A DNA stretch of 60,177 nt from Brevibacillus sp. (lineage in GTDB: Bacteria; Bacillota; Bacilli; Brevibacillales; Brevibacillaceae), in contig JARDZO010000002.1 of assembly GCA_029240815.1 (NCBI GenBank), positions 1-60,177 of the forward strand. The letters are read 5' to 3'. Positions 8,567-17,326 of this stretch are shown piece after piece. A model generated the notes under the pieces. It was not told the origin of the DNA. It saw only the letters and a list, made by a program, of their open reading frames with translations, and searched no databases. Every line of letters starts with the position of its first letter. Position 1 is the stretch's first letter. Position numbers and translations under genes: made by a program.

Positions 8567-9349
8567 ATGTTTGCCCGGCAACGGCTCGTCCTGTGGTTTC
8601 TTTTCATTTGCTTGCTCGCTCTGCTCTATGAGGTTGTGAGAGAACGCCTGAATCATTACGAAAACCAGTGGACACTGGCTTGGAGCGATGAATTCGATGG
8701 CCCCGCTGTCGACCAGTCCAAATGGAATGTGCTCGATGTCGCTTCTCCTCGCAACAACGAACTCGAATACTACACCCCGGAAGCCGTGTCGGTGAAAGAC
8801 GGATACCTGCGAATTCGCACAGATAAACGAAACTATAAAGGACTGCACTACACGTCGGGTGCGCTCCAAACGAGATTCAAGTATGATTTTTTATACGGCA
8901 AAGTGGAGATACACGCACGTCTGCCGAGAGGGCAAGGGATCTGGCCTGCCCATTGGATGCCACCGAGCGACCACGCTTCCCCCTATGAAATCGACATCAT
9001 GGAAATGCTCGGACATGAGCCGAACAAAATCTACCTGACTCATCACTGGCTGGGATGGATCCCGCAGCAGTATACGGGTACTTACGTTGGTCCTGATTAC
9101 TCGGAGGCATTTCATACCTTTACCGTGGAGTGGGAACCAGGAAAAATCACGTGGTTCATCGATGGAATCGAGCGCTATTCCTCTACCTCGCATGTCCAAA
9201 GCACGCCTGCCTATTTGTACCTGAACACAGCTGTTGGAGGAAACTGGCCGGGATCGCCAGATGAAACAACCATGTTTCCTCAATTCCATGACATTGACTA
9301 TGTCCGAGTCTATCAGAAACAAAAAGCCGTTGACTGGAAGTTCTGGTAG
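8567..9349 (+). CDS. Glycoside hydrolase family 16 protein
   Basis: A 260-residue GH16 beta-glucanase-type enzyme. It has an N-terminal hydrophobic anchor or uncleaved signal (about 7-22), then the GH16 start motif WSDEFDG and the catalytic signature EIDIMEMLG with E141 (nucleophile), D143 and E146 (acid/base). GH16 enzymes cut beta-1,3/1,4-glucans, galactans and related polymers; the exact bond is not predictable here. ATG follows AAGGGGG. Its promoter carries a SinR-type operator, and it lies next to a ChbG deacetylase and the 3' end of the EPS locus, so trimming or remodelling of that EPS is a reasonable inference. Confidence 0.92.
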   Translation: MFARQRLVLWFLFICLLALLYEVVRERLNHYENQWTLAWSDEFDGPAVDQSKWNVLDVASPRNNELEYYTPEAVSVKDGYLRIRTDKRNYKGLHYTSGALQTRFKYDFLYGKVEIHARLPRGQGIWPAHWMPPSDHASPYEIDIMEMLGHEPNKIYLTHHWLGWIPQQYTGTYVGPDYSEAFHTFTVEWEPGKITWFIDGIERYSSTSHVQSTPAYLYLNTAVGGNWPGSPDETTMFPQFHDIDYVRVYQKQKAVDWKFW

Positions 9350-9358
9350 TCTCATAAT
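9330..9358 (+). promoter_or_regulatory. Sigma-A promoter of the ChbG-like gene
   Basis: TTGACT (9330-9335), a 17-bp spacer and CATAAT (9353-9358). The -35 box lies within the last codons of the GH16 gene. Transcription would start near 9365, right before a SinR-type operator. Confidence 0.65.
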
Positions 9359-9368
9359 AGATTTATAT

Positions 9369-9384
9369 GTTCGTAATAAAGAAC
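9369..9384. promoter_or_regulatory. SinR-type operator before the ChbG-like gene
   Basis: GTTC-GTAATAAA-GAAC, a 16-bp symmetric site starting about 4 bp past the predicted transcription start. It matches the GTTC-N8-GAAC form found at the GH16 and EPS promoters. Confidence 0.65.
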
Positions 9385-9446
9385 GCCCCTTCTTTCTGCC
9401 CCCCCCTTTTCCGAAAGCTTTTGCAAGAGAAATAGGAGTTGAGTTT

Positions 9447-10232
9447 ATGAAGATCATCATTAATGCGGATGATTTCGGCATGTCCCCTTCCACGGACGAC
9501 GCTATCATCCAGACATTTTCGATAGGCGCCCTGTCATCCACAACGATCTTCGCGAATGGATCGTCTTTCGAAGCCGCCTGCCAGAGAGCTCACGAGGAAA
9601 AATTGCAAAACCATATCGGGCTCCATATCAATTTGACAGAGAGCCTGCCGCTGACAGATGGCATCCGGAAATGCCCACGATTTTGTGATGCCGATGGTTA
9701 TTTTCTCCCGAAGAACAACACGCTCTCTCACCTGTTCCTCCCCATGAATGCGGATGATAAAATAGCTCTGGCTAATGAGCTGCGAGCGCAAATCCGCCGA
9801 TGTCGCCAACATGGCTTGCCACTCACACACGCCGATTCCCACAACCACGTACATACAGAAATCATGATCGGGACATTGATTATGGATGTTCTCAAGGAAG
9901 AAGATATTCCCTTCTTGCGTTTGACACGTAACATCGGTACTGACATGTCTGCAGCGAAAAAAGTATACAAGTCCTTCTACAACGGAATCCTGTCGTCAAA
10001 AGGACTGCGCGGGGTCAACTATTTTGGAGAATTTGAGGACATGATTGCCATCTACAAAAATGGCGGAAACCGGACTGGATCGGTAGAAATCATGTGCCAT
10101 CCGATTTTTTCAGAAAACGGTACTATCAACGATCTGTGCGGAGCCTCGATTACCCATCAGTTCCAGGAGCTCATCGCGCTTATCCCCGAAATGGAATTGA
10201 CAACATATGGCCAAACCAAGCAAGCCGGATAA
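9447..10232 (+). CDS. ChbG/HpnK (YdjC) family carbohydrate deacetylase
   Basis: A 261-residue protein with the YdjC metal motif INADDFGMS near the N terminus, HIGLHINLTE and the HADSHNHVH motif. Family members remove acetyl groups from N-acetylated oligosaccharides or lipid-linked sugars. ATG 9447 was chosen because of the GGAG site at 9434-9437 and because the motif begins at residue 6; a longer reading frame upstream only overlaps the GH16 gene. It has its own promoter and SinR-type operator and converges with the EPS locus, which suggests it deacetylates that polymer or its fragments. Confidence 0.88.
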   Translation: MKIIINADDFGMSPSTDDAIIQTFSIGALSSTTIFANGSSFEAACQRAHEEKLQNHIGLHINLTESLPLTDGIRKCPRFCDADGYFLPKNNTLSHLFLPMNADDKIALANELRAQIRRCRQHGLPLTHADSHNHVHTEIMIGTLIMDVLKEEDIPFLRLTRNIGTDMSAAKKVYKSFYNGILSSKGLRGVNYFGEFEDMIAIYKNGGNRTGSVEIMCHPIFSENGTINDLCGASITHQFQELIALIPEMELTTYGQTKQAG

Positions 10233-10243
10233 TAGATACAAAT

Positions 10244-10273
10244 GGGGCGAGATCATGTGATCCCGCCCCTTCT
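10244..10273. terminator. Terminator between convergent ChbG-like and asparagine-synthase-like genes
   Basis: GGGGCG-A-GATCA and TGATC-C-CGCCCC form a long stem with a two-base loop between the stops at 10232 and 10279. Short T-rich tails on each side suggest it serves both directions. Confidence 0.7.
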
Positions 10274-10278
10274 ACATG

Positions 10279-11958
10279 CTATACAGTAGCCACCGCCAAA
10301 TCGCTTTCCTGCTGATCCACCTGCCCTCCCCGCACGTCCTCTCCCTCGAGAAAGCGCATGAACAAGGCAATCGTCACCATGTTCCCCAAATGAGTATCCA
10401 GAATCTCACTCATCTTCAGCTGACCGTCCAAGATTCCTTCCTGCTTCAACAGAGCAATTGACTTTTTCGTCACCTGCATATTGCGGATCGTCCCGTACAA
10501 TTCGGGGTGCTCCGGACTTTCCTGCAAATAGGTTTTATGGAAGAGCTTGCGGCCCAACACCTTCGTCGCTCTTCTCGTCCGATTGCGAATGTATTTGATC
10601 ATATCCTTCAGCATTTCCGTCCTTTCATAGGAGACCGATATGCCGCCCTCTGCTGTACGGATTTTGGCAACGGGTGCGTTTAACCTCGTAATCATTTTGC
10701 GATGATACTGATTGAAAAAACGCTCCCTTCGCTTCATATGAAAGCCGTACCGTCCCAGATCGTACTCCAGAACAGGAGAGGAGCAGCCAAATAGATGACT
10801 CGCCGCGGAAATAAACGTGCTAGCTACTGTTTTCATCCGGAAATGATAATAGATGCTGTCGTACGTTTTCGTATTCGTATCCAAGAGATAACATCCCAGC
10901 TTTTGGACCACCCGATCTTCAAAGCTGTCGTTCAACGTTTTGTATTCTCCAGCGAAATACGCACTCTTGCACTTGATTTGCAGCATCCTCATCCGCAAAA
11001 AGCGGCGAATGTTAGCCTTTTTGCGCAGATAAAAGGGAAAGTCTTGCACCCACATATTTTCTTTGAAAAATTCTCCGCCGATACCGGAAATGACGAGATC
11101 AACTCCTCGCTCCTCCCGATTCTTGTGATGTGGCAAAGTTCGATAGTGCTTGAATAGATCGTTCATTCCATCGCACCAGTTAAACAGCTCCGGAACGTTT
11201 TGCTCCAGTCGATCGACACATGGCTCTGAAATATGCAGCTCATGCTTAAGAGCTTTGGCGACATGCTTGGGAACCTCGACATCCTGGATACCTTCCATGC
11301 CTGTGATAGCCGCCTCGAAGGCAACTCCATGATGATCGAGCAGCACACACACGAGCCGAGAATCTACACCGCCTGTTAAATCCGCACTTACCTTCATCCG
11401 TTTAACAGACTGGCTGAACAATCGAAAAAATTCCATGACGTCTACATCGGGGCAAGCATCGTCTAGGGTCTCCAGTTCCTTAGATAGGATCGTTTTTTTA
11501 TGATTGCAAAGGACGATAATCTGAGCGCAGTCGATTTTGCAAATGCCTTCCACCAACGTACGGTTATGATAGATGTTTCCGAAATTCAGGAATTCAATAA
11601 CGGATTCTTTGGACACCCGCTCCTTGCCATATCCACTTTTCCTCGCCAAAGTGAGAAAAGACGTAGAGACGACAGACTCCATGTGAAACGCCTCGAATGC
11701 TCCGCTGTTATCAATGAACGAATAGTACATATCCGCATGTTTGTCGTAGACCGTCATAAAAAAGTGACCTTTTAATATTTTGACTGCTGCTATCATGCCG
11801 CTCATACGGAGTTCGTCTGCAAAAGCCATGACGGACTCGATTCCTGCCGCCACTCCCAGAATAAAGACAAAGCCTTTCCAGCCAACGATATAGTTGGCAT
11901 CCTCCCAGACCTGCTCTTTTTTTTGTATTTGTGTAATGCCCTCACTCGTGATCAGCAT
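10279..11958 (-). CDS. Asparagine-synthase-like protein, copy A
   Basis: A 559-residue protein of the asparagine synthase type, last of three tandem paralogues at the end of the EPS operon. The N-terminal part (about 1-160) resembles a glutaminase fold but starts MLITSEG, without the Cys2 nucleophile of true glutamine-dependent enzymes. The ATP-pyrophosphatase loop is LTGGVDSR (194-201), which would adenylate a carboxylate. SGIGGEF, NTKTYDSIYYH and KIRTAEGGISVS are shared with the other copies. ATG 11958 follows GGGTGAG. Free asparagine synthesis seems unlikely here; amidation or amino-acyl linkage to a uronic acid is inferred from context. Confidence 0.85.
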   Translation of the reverse strand: MLITSEGITQIQKKEQVWEDANYIVGWKGFVFILGVAAGIESVMAFADELRMSGMIAAVKILKGHFFMTVYDKHADMYYSFIDNSGAFEAFHMESVVSTSFLTLARKSGYGKERVSKESVIEFLNFGNIYHNRTLVEGICKIDCAQIIVLCNHKKTILSKELETLDDACPDVDVMEFFRLFSQSVKRMKVSADLTGGVDSRLVCVLLDHHGVAFEAAITGMEGIQDVEVPKHVAKALKHELHISEPCVDRLEQNVPELFNWCDGMNDLFKHYRTLPHHKNREERGVDLVISGIGGEFFKENMWVQDFPFYLRKKANIRRFLRMRMLQIKCKSAYFAGEYKTLNDSFEDRVVQKLGCYLLDTNTKTYDSIYYHFRMKTVASTFISAASHLFGCSSPVLEYDLGRYGFHMKRRERFFNQYHRKMITRLNAPVAKIRTAEGGISVSYERTEMLKDMIKYIRNRTRRATKVLGRKLFHKTYLQESPEHPELYGTIRNMQVTKKSIALLKQEGILDGQLKMSEILDTHLGNMVTIALFMRFLEGEDVRGGQVDQQESDLAVATV

Positions 11959-11989
11959 GCATACTCACCCTGTTCTGTCGAAGAATTCA

Positions 11990-13684
11990 CTACGAGTGGG
12001 AAAGAATCGACATCTGTCTCTCTCCCCGGAGACCTGCTTGCTGCCCTTTCGATTCTGTTTTCTTTCTGTCCAGATAAAAGATCAACGTCGCCAATGAAAT
12101 CAAATTTCCCAAATGCTGATTGTGTATCTGATCGATCGTCAAATCGGGATGCAGTATGTGAACCTCTTTTAACAGGCTCAGTGACTCTTGGGTATGGCGG
12201 AGTTGTCTGATCGTCGTGAACAGCTCGGGATGCTCTGGGCTGTCTGCCGCATAGCTTTTCTTGAGCACCTTCCTTCCCAGCAGCTTCATCAGCCGTTTGG
12301 AATAACTGACCGCGTATTTTCGTACGTCCTTTGCCACCTCCAATCGATGGGTAGAGACAGAGATTCCGCCTTCCGATGTCCGGATTTTTGACACCTCTGG
12401 ATTCAGATGGGTGATGATTTTGCGGTGAAAACTGTTGAAAACGCGCTCCCTTCTGTTTAATTGAAATCCATATCGAACAAGGTCTTCGTCCAGCAAAGGT
12501 GCGTATGTTGGCAGCACATGATTGGCAGCCGTCAAATATTTGCCCGCGATCGACTTCATCCGATAATGGTAGTAAATGTTGTCATACGTCTTGGTATTGG
12601 TCTCTAGCACGTAAGGGGAAAACTCGTCTAGCGTCTGCTCGGTAAGGCTTTGCTGGAGAGGAACATACAAATCGTCAAAATAGTGTTGACCACACGGGAT
12701 AGGAAGAAACCGCGTATGGAAAAGACGACTCAGATTTGCCTTTTTGCTGGCGTAGAAAGGAAAATCCTGCAGCCAGAAAAAGTCTTTGAACAATTCCCCT
12801 CCGATTCCGGTAATGGCAATTTCCATTCCTCGCTGGACGCGGTTCTTGTTATGCTGAAGGGTTCGATAGTGACGTAGAAAGTCGTGCAAGCCATCACTGA
12901 TCCGAAACAATTCTTCGACTTCCTCCTCCAGATGATCCACGATCGGGTAGGTCACATGATGAGAAACTCCAAACAAGTCAGCTACCTCTCTGGGTATGTC
13001 CACATCCTGTATGCCCTCCCTCCCTGAGATGGTCGTTTCAAAATCGACGCCATAATAATGAAGCAAGACGCCGATCAGCCTGGAGTCGATCCCACCCGAT
13101 AAATCCACGCTAACCCTCTGATTACGCAGGGACTGGGATAATTGCTGAAAAAACGCATGAAAATCTACGGCTGGCTGTGATTCATCATAGATGGGTGAGA
13201 GCTTTTTTTGTTTGACCTTGACCTTTCCACGGTCGAATACGAGCAGTTCATTACTGTCGATTTTTCGAATCGCCTCGAAGAACGTTTTATTTTCAAACAA
13301 ATGACCAAAATTGAGAAACTCCATAATCGCCTGACGGTTCATCTTGGTAATGTTCAGATTCTTGTGCGCTGCCAGCGTGAGAAAGGAACTGGATATAGTA
13401 TCCTCCGTATAGAAAGCGTCGTGGCAACCACTCGAATCGACGAAGCAGTAATACTGATTCACTGGTTTCACTTTCATGACCATCAAGTAGCTGCCTTTCA
13501 ATTGCAGGACGTCCTGGTCCAAGGTCGCCTCGGTAAAGAACGTCGCAAAATGCCGCACGGAAGGCAGCCCCGCCAATATTCCCTGTATATACAAAAAGCC
13601 TTTCCAGTAAAAAACAGCCTTGTCGTTTTCCCATCGATGAAATCCGGAATCGTCTGTCGTCATACCTTCACGCGTAAGTAACAA
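11990..13684 (-). CDS. Asparagine-synthase-like protein, copy B
   Basis: Second of three paralogues, about 564 residues from the chosen start. The PP-loop is LSGGIDSR, and the blocks GIGGEL, NTKTYDNIYYHYRMK and KIRTSEGGISVS match its neighbours. The start TTG 13684 was chosen because it aligns with the MLxTxxG start of copies A and C and lies 5 nt after GGGGGAG; ATG 13708, eight codons upstream after GGAAGGA, is the alternative. No Cys2 is present for a glutaminase site. It lies 31 bp before copy A and just after copy C. Same possible role in modifying an EPS carboxyl group. Confidence 0.85.
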   Translation of the reverse strand: MLLTREGMTTDDSGFHRWENDKAVFYWKGFLYIQGILAGLPSVRHFATFFTEATLDQDVLQLKGSYLMVMKVKPVNQYYCFVDSSGCHDAFYTEDTISSSFLTLAAHKNLNITKMNRQAIMEFLNFGHLFENKTFFEAIRKIDSNELLVFDRGKVKVKQKKLSPIYDESQPAVDFHAFFQQLSQSLRNQRVSVDLSGGIDSRLIGVLLHYYGVDFETTISGREGIQDVDIPREVADLFGVSHHVTYPIVDHLEEEVEELFRISDGLHDFLRHYRTLQHNKNRVQRGMEIAITGIGGELFKDFFWLQDFPFYASKKANLSRLFHTRFLPIPCGQHYFDDLYVPLQQSLTEQTLDEFSPYVLETNTKTYDNIYYHYRMKSIAGKYLTAANHVLPTYAPLLDEDLVRYGFQLNRRERVFNSFHRKIITHLNPEVSKIRTSEGGISVSTHRLEVAKDVRKYAVSYSKRLMKLLGRKVLKKSYAADSPEHPELFTTIRQLRHTQESLSLLKEVHILHPDLTIDQIHNQHLGNLISLATLIFYLDRKKTESKGQQAGLRGERQMSILSHS

Positions 13685-13723
13685 GAACACTCCCCCATTA
13701 GCTATCATTCGTTCCTTCCCGCT

Positions 13724-15367
13724 TTACGTGCCATGACGCTGCCCTTTGGTAGAGTGAAGAAACTCCATAAAGAGAAACAGCGATAAGAAATGACTGAGAT
13801 GGGCGTCATGGATATCTTGCAACCGAACATTCCCTTGCAAGATTTTTTCCTCCTTTAACAGCTCTATCGCATTCTTCGCCAACCTTGATTCCCGGATTCG
13901 ATTGGACAATTCCGGATGATCAGCAGGCTGCCTCGTATAGGAACCGTGAAAGAGCCTTCGTTCGATCACTTTCATGAGACGAGCACCTTTGTCCCACACA
14001 TATTTTTGAATGTCTTTGCCGACTTCCCACTTGTCTGCCGATACGGAAATCCCGCCCTCTGATGTTCGAATTCTGGAGATGAGTGGATTCACCTTGGAGA
14101 TCGTCTTGCGATGAAAGGTATTGAAAAATCGCTCTCGCCGCTTCAAATTGAAGCCGAATTGTACGAAGTCGAGCTCCATCATGGGAGCATAGCTGGGCAG
14201 TACACGATTGGCTGCGGAGATAAATCCACCACCAATGGCAGGAAGCTCGTAATAGTAGTAGATGTTGTCATACGTTTTGGTGTTGGTGTCCATTTCATAG
14301 CGGGCCAGGTTATGTATCGTTGTGTTTTGCAGCTTTTGGTTCGAGTCCGCATACTCCACGGTAAAATAGTCGTTTTTGCACGGGATGGGGAGCATAAACA
14401 TGGTGAACATGCGATCAAGCCGCGAGGTTTTGCTCGTATAAAATGGGAAGTCCTGCAGCCATAATTCGTCTTTTAGAAATTCGCCGCCAATACCGCTCAA
14501 GGCAAGCTCGACGCCTCTTTTCACCCGATTTTGATTATGCTGAAACGACCGATAATGTTTGAAGACATCGTTTAATCCGTCACTGACCCGAAACACCTCT
14601 GGGATGCTTTCCTCTAAGCCGTCGATGCTGGGACGAGTCACATACAGCGTTGTCCCCATGGCGGCAGCCACTTCCTTTGCGATCTCGACGTCCTCCATAC
14701 CGTCCATCCCGGAAACAGTCGTTTCAAACGGAACGCCAAAGTAATCCAAGAGGACCGCAATCAGTCGTGAATCCACCCCACCTGTCAAGTCCACACTCAG
14801 TCGATACTCCTTGATGGACTGAGCAAACTTCTCGAAAAATGGGAGGTAGTCAAAATCACCTTTTCCCGCATCGATCGGAGCCAAATTTTTGGAGTGGACA
14901 CTCTTCCCGTTCGGCCCAAAACGGATGATCTGGTTACGATCAATCCGGGAAATGCCCTCGACTAGCGTCTTATTGGAGAACACGTTTCCAAAGTTGACAA
15001 ACTCCAGAACGGAATCTCGGTCTAGGCTAGAAGGCGTCAATCCCTGATAGGAGACCAGCTCTAAAAATGATGTAGCAACCGCTGTTTTGGAATGAAAGGC
15101 GGTATAACCGCCATTATTGTCCGTAAAGCAGGTGTACTTATGCGTCTGTTTTTCCTTCACCACCATAAAGAAATGGCCCCTCAACGCCATCAGTGCACGA
15201 TCGATTCCCCTCGACGCTATCAATCGAGAAAGCTCTCGAATAGATGCAGCCCCAGGTGGGATTCCCAGCAAGTAGAGAAAACCTCTCCACCGAAAGGTAT
15301 AATCCGGATTCTCCCACGATTGCAGGTCACTCGCTAAACTCCTCAGCCCTTTCGCTGTTACCAGCAA
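13724..15367 (-). CDS. Asparagine-synthase-like protein, copy C
   Basis: First of the three tandem copies, 547 residues, TTG start after AAGGGGG. The PP-loop LTGGVDSR is at 194-201, with SGIGGEF, NTKTYDNIYYYYELP and RIRTSEGGISVS further on. The N-terminal domain lacks a catalytic Cys. Strong block-by-block likeness to copies A and B points to local duplication, with divergence that suggests distinct acceptors. It follows the GT4 gene by 43 bp. Asparagine-synthase homologues in O-antigen loci (such as WbpS of Pseudomonas) amidate uronic acid residues; that is the nearest known parallel. Confidence 0.85.
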   Translation of the reverse strand: MLVTAKGLRSLASDLQSWENPDYTFRWRGFLYLLGIPPGAASIRELSRLIASRGIDRALMALRGHFFMVVKEKQTHKYTCFTDNNGGYTAFHSKTAVATSFLELVSYQGLTPSSLDRDSVLEFVNFGNVFSNKTLVEGISRIDRNQIIRFGPNGKSVHSKNLAPIDAGKGDFDYLPFFEKFAQSIKEYRLSVDLTGGVDSRLIAVLLDYFGVPFETTVSGMDGMEDVEIAKEVAAAMGTTLYVTRPSIDGLEESIPEVFRVSDGLNDVFKHYRSFQHNQNRVKRGVELALSGIGGEFLKDELWLQDFPFYTSKTSRLDRMFTMFMLPIPCKNDYFTVEYADSNQKLQNTTIHNLARYEMDTNTKTYDNIYYYYELPAIGGGFISAANRVLPSYAPMMELDFVQFGFNLKRRERFFNTFHRKTISKVNPLISRIRTSEGGISVSADKWEVGKDIQKYVWDKGARLMKVIERRLFHGSYTRQPADHPELSNRIRESRLAKNAIELLKEEKILQGNVRLQDIHDAHLSHFLSLFLFMEFLHSTKGQRHGT

Positions 15368-15410
15368 CTCTAACGGCCCCCTTTCTCTCTCTTCGTCCGC
15401 TTGCCGCTTA

Positions 15411-16589
15411 CTAGCCCAGAATCCCTCTCAGTTTTTGATTGTCAGCAATGATGATTCTCGCCTTGTTCACAAAGGAAACCTTCTTTGTCGCGTCCTTATT
15501 TAACTGAATGATTTTTTGAACAAACGTCTGCGGGTGGTTGACACAAAAATCTTCGTCAAAAATGTCTTCGGAGTAACCGACCGTGCTTTCTTTGGTCGCC
15601 AGTACCGGAATGCCCTTCATGATACCCTCGAGTATCTTGATTTTCGCGCCGCCACCCAGCGTGTTCGGGACGATGAGAAAATCACAGCTGCGAATGTATT
15701 CGTCTACGGATTTGACGGCTCCGGTCACAAGAATTTGCTCTGAATGGTATTTTTGAATCCGAGGACTGGGATTACGTCCGACTACGAATAGCCGGTAGCG
15801 ATCATCCTGCTTGACGAGCTCCTGAAACACATTTTCGATGAACCAGACGGCCCCAACCACATTGGGGTACCATTCCATACTGCCCAAGAGCAGCAGATTG
15901 TAGGACGGCCGCTCTACGTCTTCTCTCTCTTTGATCGTCGGATAATTGTAGTAAGGAGGAATCACGTGGATTTGACTGGCGGCTTTTCCCATGTCCGAAA
16001 TGAGCTTTTTATCCTCCTCGGAAATGACCCAGATATCGTCGACCGCGTGAATCGCTTGATATTCCAGCCTTTTGATCCCTCGATTGAGTAGGCGCAATTT
16101 CCATTTATCTTTGCTCCTGGCCTGATACCTGATTTCTTCCCGTGCGTTCAGATGCTCGATATTATGTTGGATAAGCACGAGCTTGGTTCGCTTTCGATCG
16201 ATGTGCTTCATAATCGTTTCATACAGAAAAAACATCCGTAAGTGATCGAGAATGATGACGTCATAGTGAGTCTGTGACAAGAGTTGATCCGCTTCCTGAA
16301 TCATTCTCTGCAAATATTTTTGAGTGCTGTCGCCATAGATGAGGATTTTCTTGTAGTTCTCCCATTTCGTCGGGTGATACGGAACCAGCCTCATTTGGCG
16401 AAAGAGTGTGGAATAGTAGCGATACTCATCGGTTTCGGCATTGGTATCGTCGTATTGGTAGGAGAGCACATCAAACGTGCTATCGGCACTGGTGATTCTC
16501 TCCAGAATACCGAGTGAATAGATCGCATCACCAGAGTTGACCGGGAACAGCTTTCCCGCAATGTACAATACGTGTTTCCCCATAGTCAT
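15411..16589 (-). CDS. Glycosyltransferase (GT4-like)
   Basis: A 392-residue GT-B-type transferase. The N terminus reads MGKHVLYIAGKLFPVNSGD (after two leading residues), typical of group 1 transferases, and the donor-binding half has GSMEWYPNV and VVGRNPSPR followed by a VPNTLGGGAKIKILEGI block with the family E-x7-E-like pattern. ATG overlaps the TGA of the upstream GT2 gene by 4 bp (ATGA), so the two are translationally coupled. It should add one sugar to the lipid-linked EPS repeat on the inner membrane face; donor unknown. Confidence 0.85.
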   Translation of the reverse strand: MTMGKHVLYIAGKLFPVNSGDAIYSLGILERITSADSTFDVLSYQYDDTNAETDEYRYYSTLFRQMRLVPYHPTKWENYKKILIYGDSTQKYLQRMIQEADQLLSQTHYDVIILDHLRMFFLYETIMKHIDRKRTKLVLIQHNIEHLNAREEIRYQARSKDKWKLRLLNRGIKRLEYQAIHAVDDIWVISEEDKKLISDMGKAASQIHVIPPYYNYPTIKEREDVERPSYNLLLLGSMEWYPNVVGAVWFIENVFQELVKQDDRYRLFVVGRNPSPRIQKYHSEQILVTGAVKSVDEYIRSCDFLIVPNTLGGGAKIKILEGIMKGIPVLATKESTVGYSEDIFDEDFCVNHPQTFVQKIIQLNKDATKKVSFVNKARIIIADNQKLRGILG

Positions 16590-17326
16590 CGCATCCTCAA
16601 CTGGTTTCGAAATGGCAGACAGCGCTTGAGAAAAGTCTTCCCTCTGTACATCCGCAACAGCATGGGGTATTGCAGCAGAATTTCGTGTCTCTGCCGGAAT
16701 AATTCCTGTCTTTGCCGTTCGCTGACTCCGCCGCCTTCATATTTACAGATCGCCTGATCCACCTTTTCAAACGTGTCCCCGTTCTTCCGCATCTCCAGAA
16801 CAGCTTTGAAATCAGCCGAAATCGAATAGTGACAATCATACCGGACACGTCGATGAAGCCTTGTCGCGAACAAGATGGATTGGTGGCAGATCATTTGGGT
16901 ACTCAGATAAAAGTCGCTCAGCTGGTCAGGTTGTGATACGGCACTCCCATTCTGATAAATGTTTCCATACAAATGTCCCTCTCCTGAACGCCCCGGTAGA
17001 AGCGCATCCAGCACAACATGATTGTAGAAGACATCACCGGCATTCATGAAAATGACGTAATCACTGTCGGGCGAGACCATGGTTAGCCCTTTGTTCATGG
17101 CATCATAAATGCCTTCGTCCGGTTCGGAAATCACGGTGTTGATAAAGCGGCGATAGCGTTCTACGAGTGCCAGAGTCTCATCCGTGGATCCTCCGTCCAC
17201 GACAATATACTCTTTATTGCGATACGTTTGCCCCATGACGCTTTGGATCGTAGCGTCCAACCTCGGTCCTGCCTGATAGGTCACCGTAATGATGCTTACT
17301 TTTGGCAAATGCAGTGCTGCCGTCAC
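16586..17326 (-). CDS. Glycosyltransferase family 2
   Basis: About 246 residues. The GT-A nucleotide-binding start is PKVSIITVTYQAGPRLDATIQSV, with EYIVVDGGSTDETL and EPDEGIYDAMNKGL, of the WcaA/colanic-acid type. The start GTG 17326 was chosen: it lies 5 nt after AAGGAGGGG and overlaps the stop of the polymerase gene as GTGA; the open frame upstream only reads through the polymerase gene in another frame. It should add a sugar to the EPS repeat unit; donor and acceptor unknown. Confidence 0.88.
   Translation of the reverse strand: MTAALHLPKVSIITVTYQAGPRLDATIQSVMGQTYRNKEYIVVDGGSTDETLALVERYRRFINTVISEPDEGIYDAMNKGLTMVSPDSDYVIFMNAGDVFYNHVVLDALLPGRSGEGHLYGNIYQNGSAVSQPDQLSDFYLSTQMICHQSILFATRLHRRVRYDCHYSISADFKAVLEMRKNGDTFEKVDQAICKYEGGGVSERQRQELFRQRHEILLQYPMLLRMYRGKTFLKRCLPFRNQLRMR

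Noticed and set aside
10279..15367. Asparagine-synthase-like genes as lasso-peptide cyclases
   Set aside because: No short precursor peptide, B-type leader peptidase or transporter is seen near; the setting is a polysaccharide locus. Kept only as an alternative.
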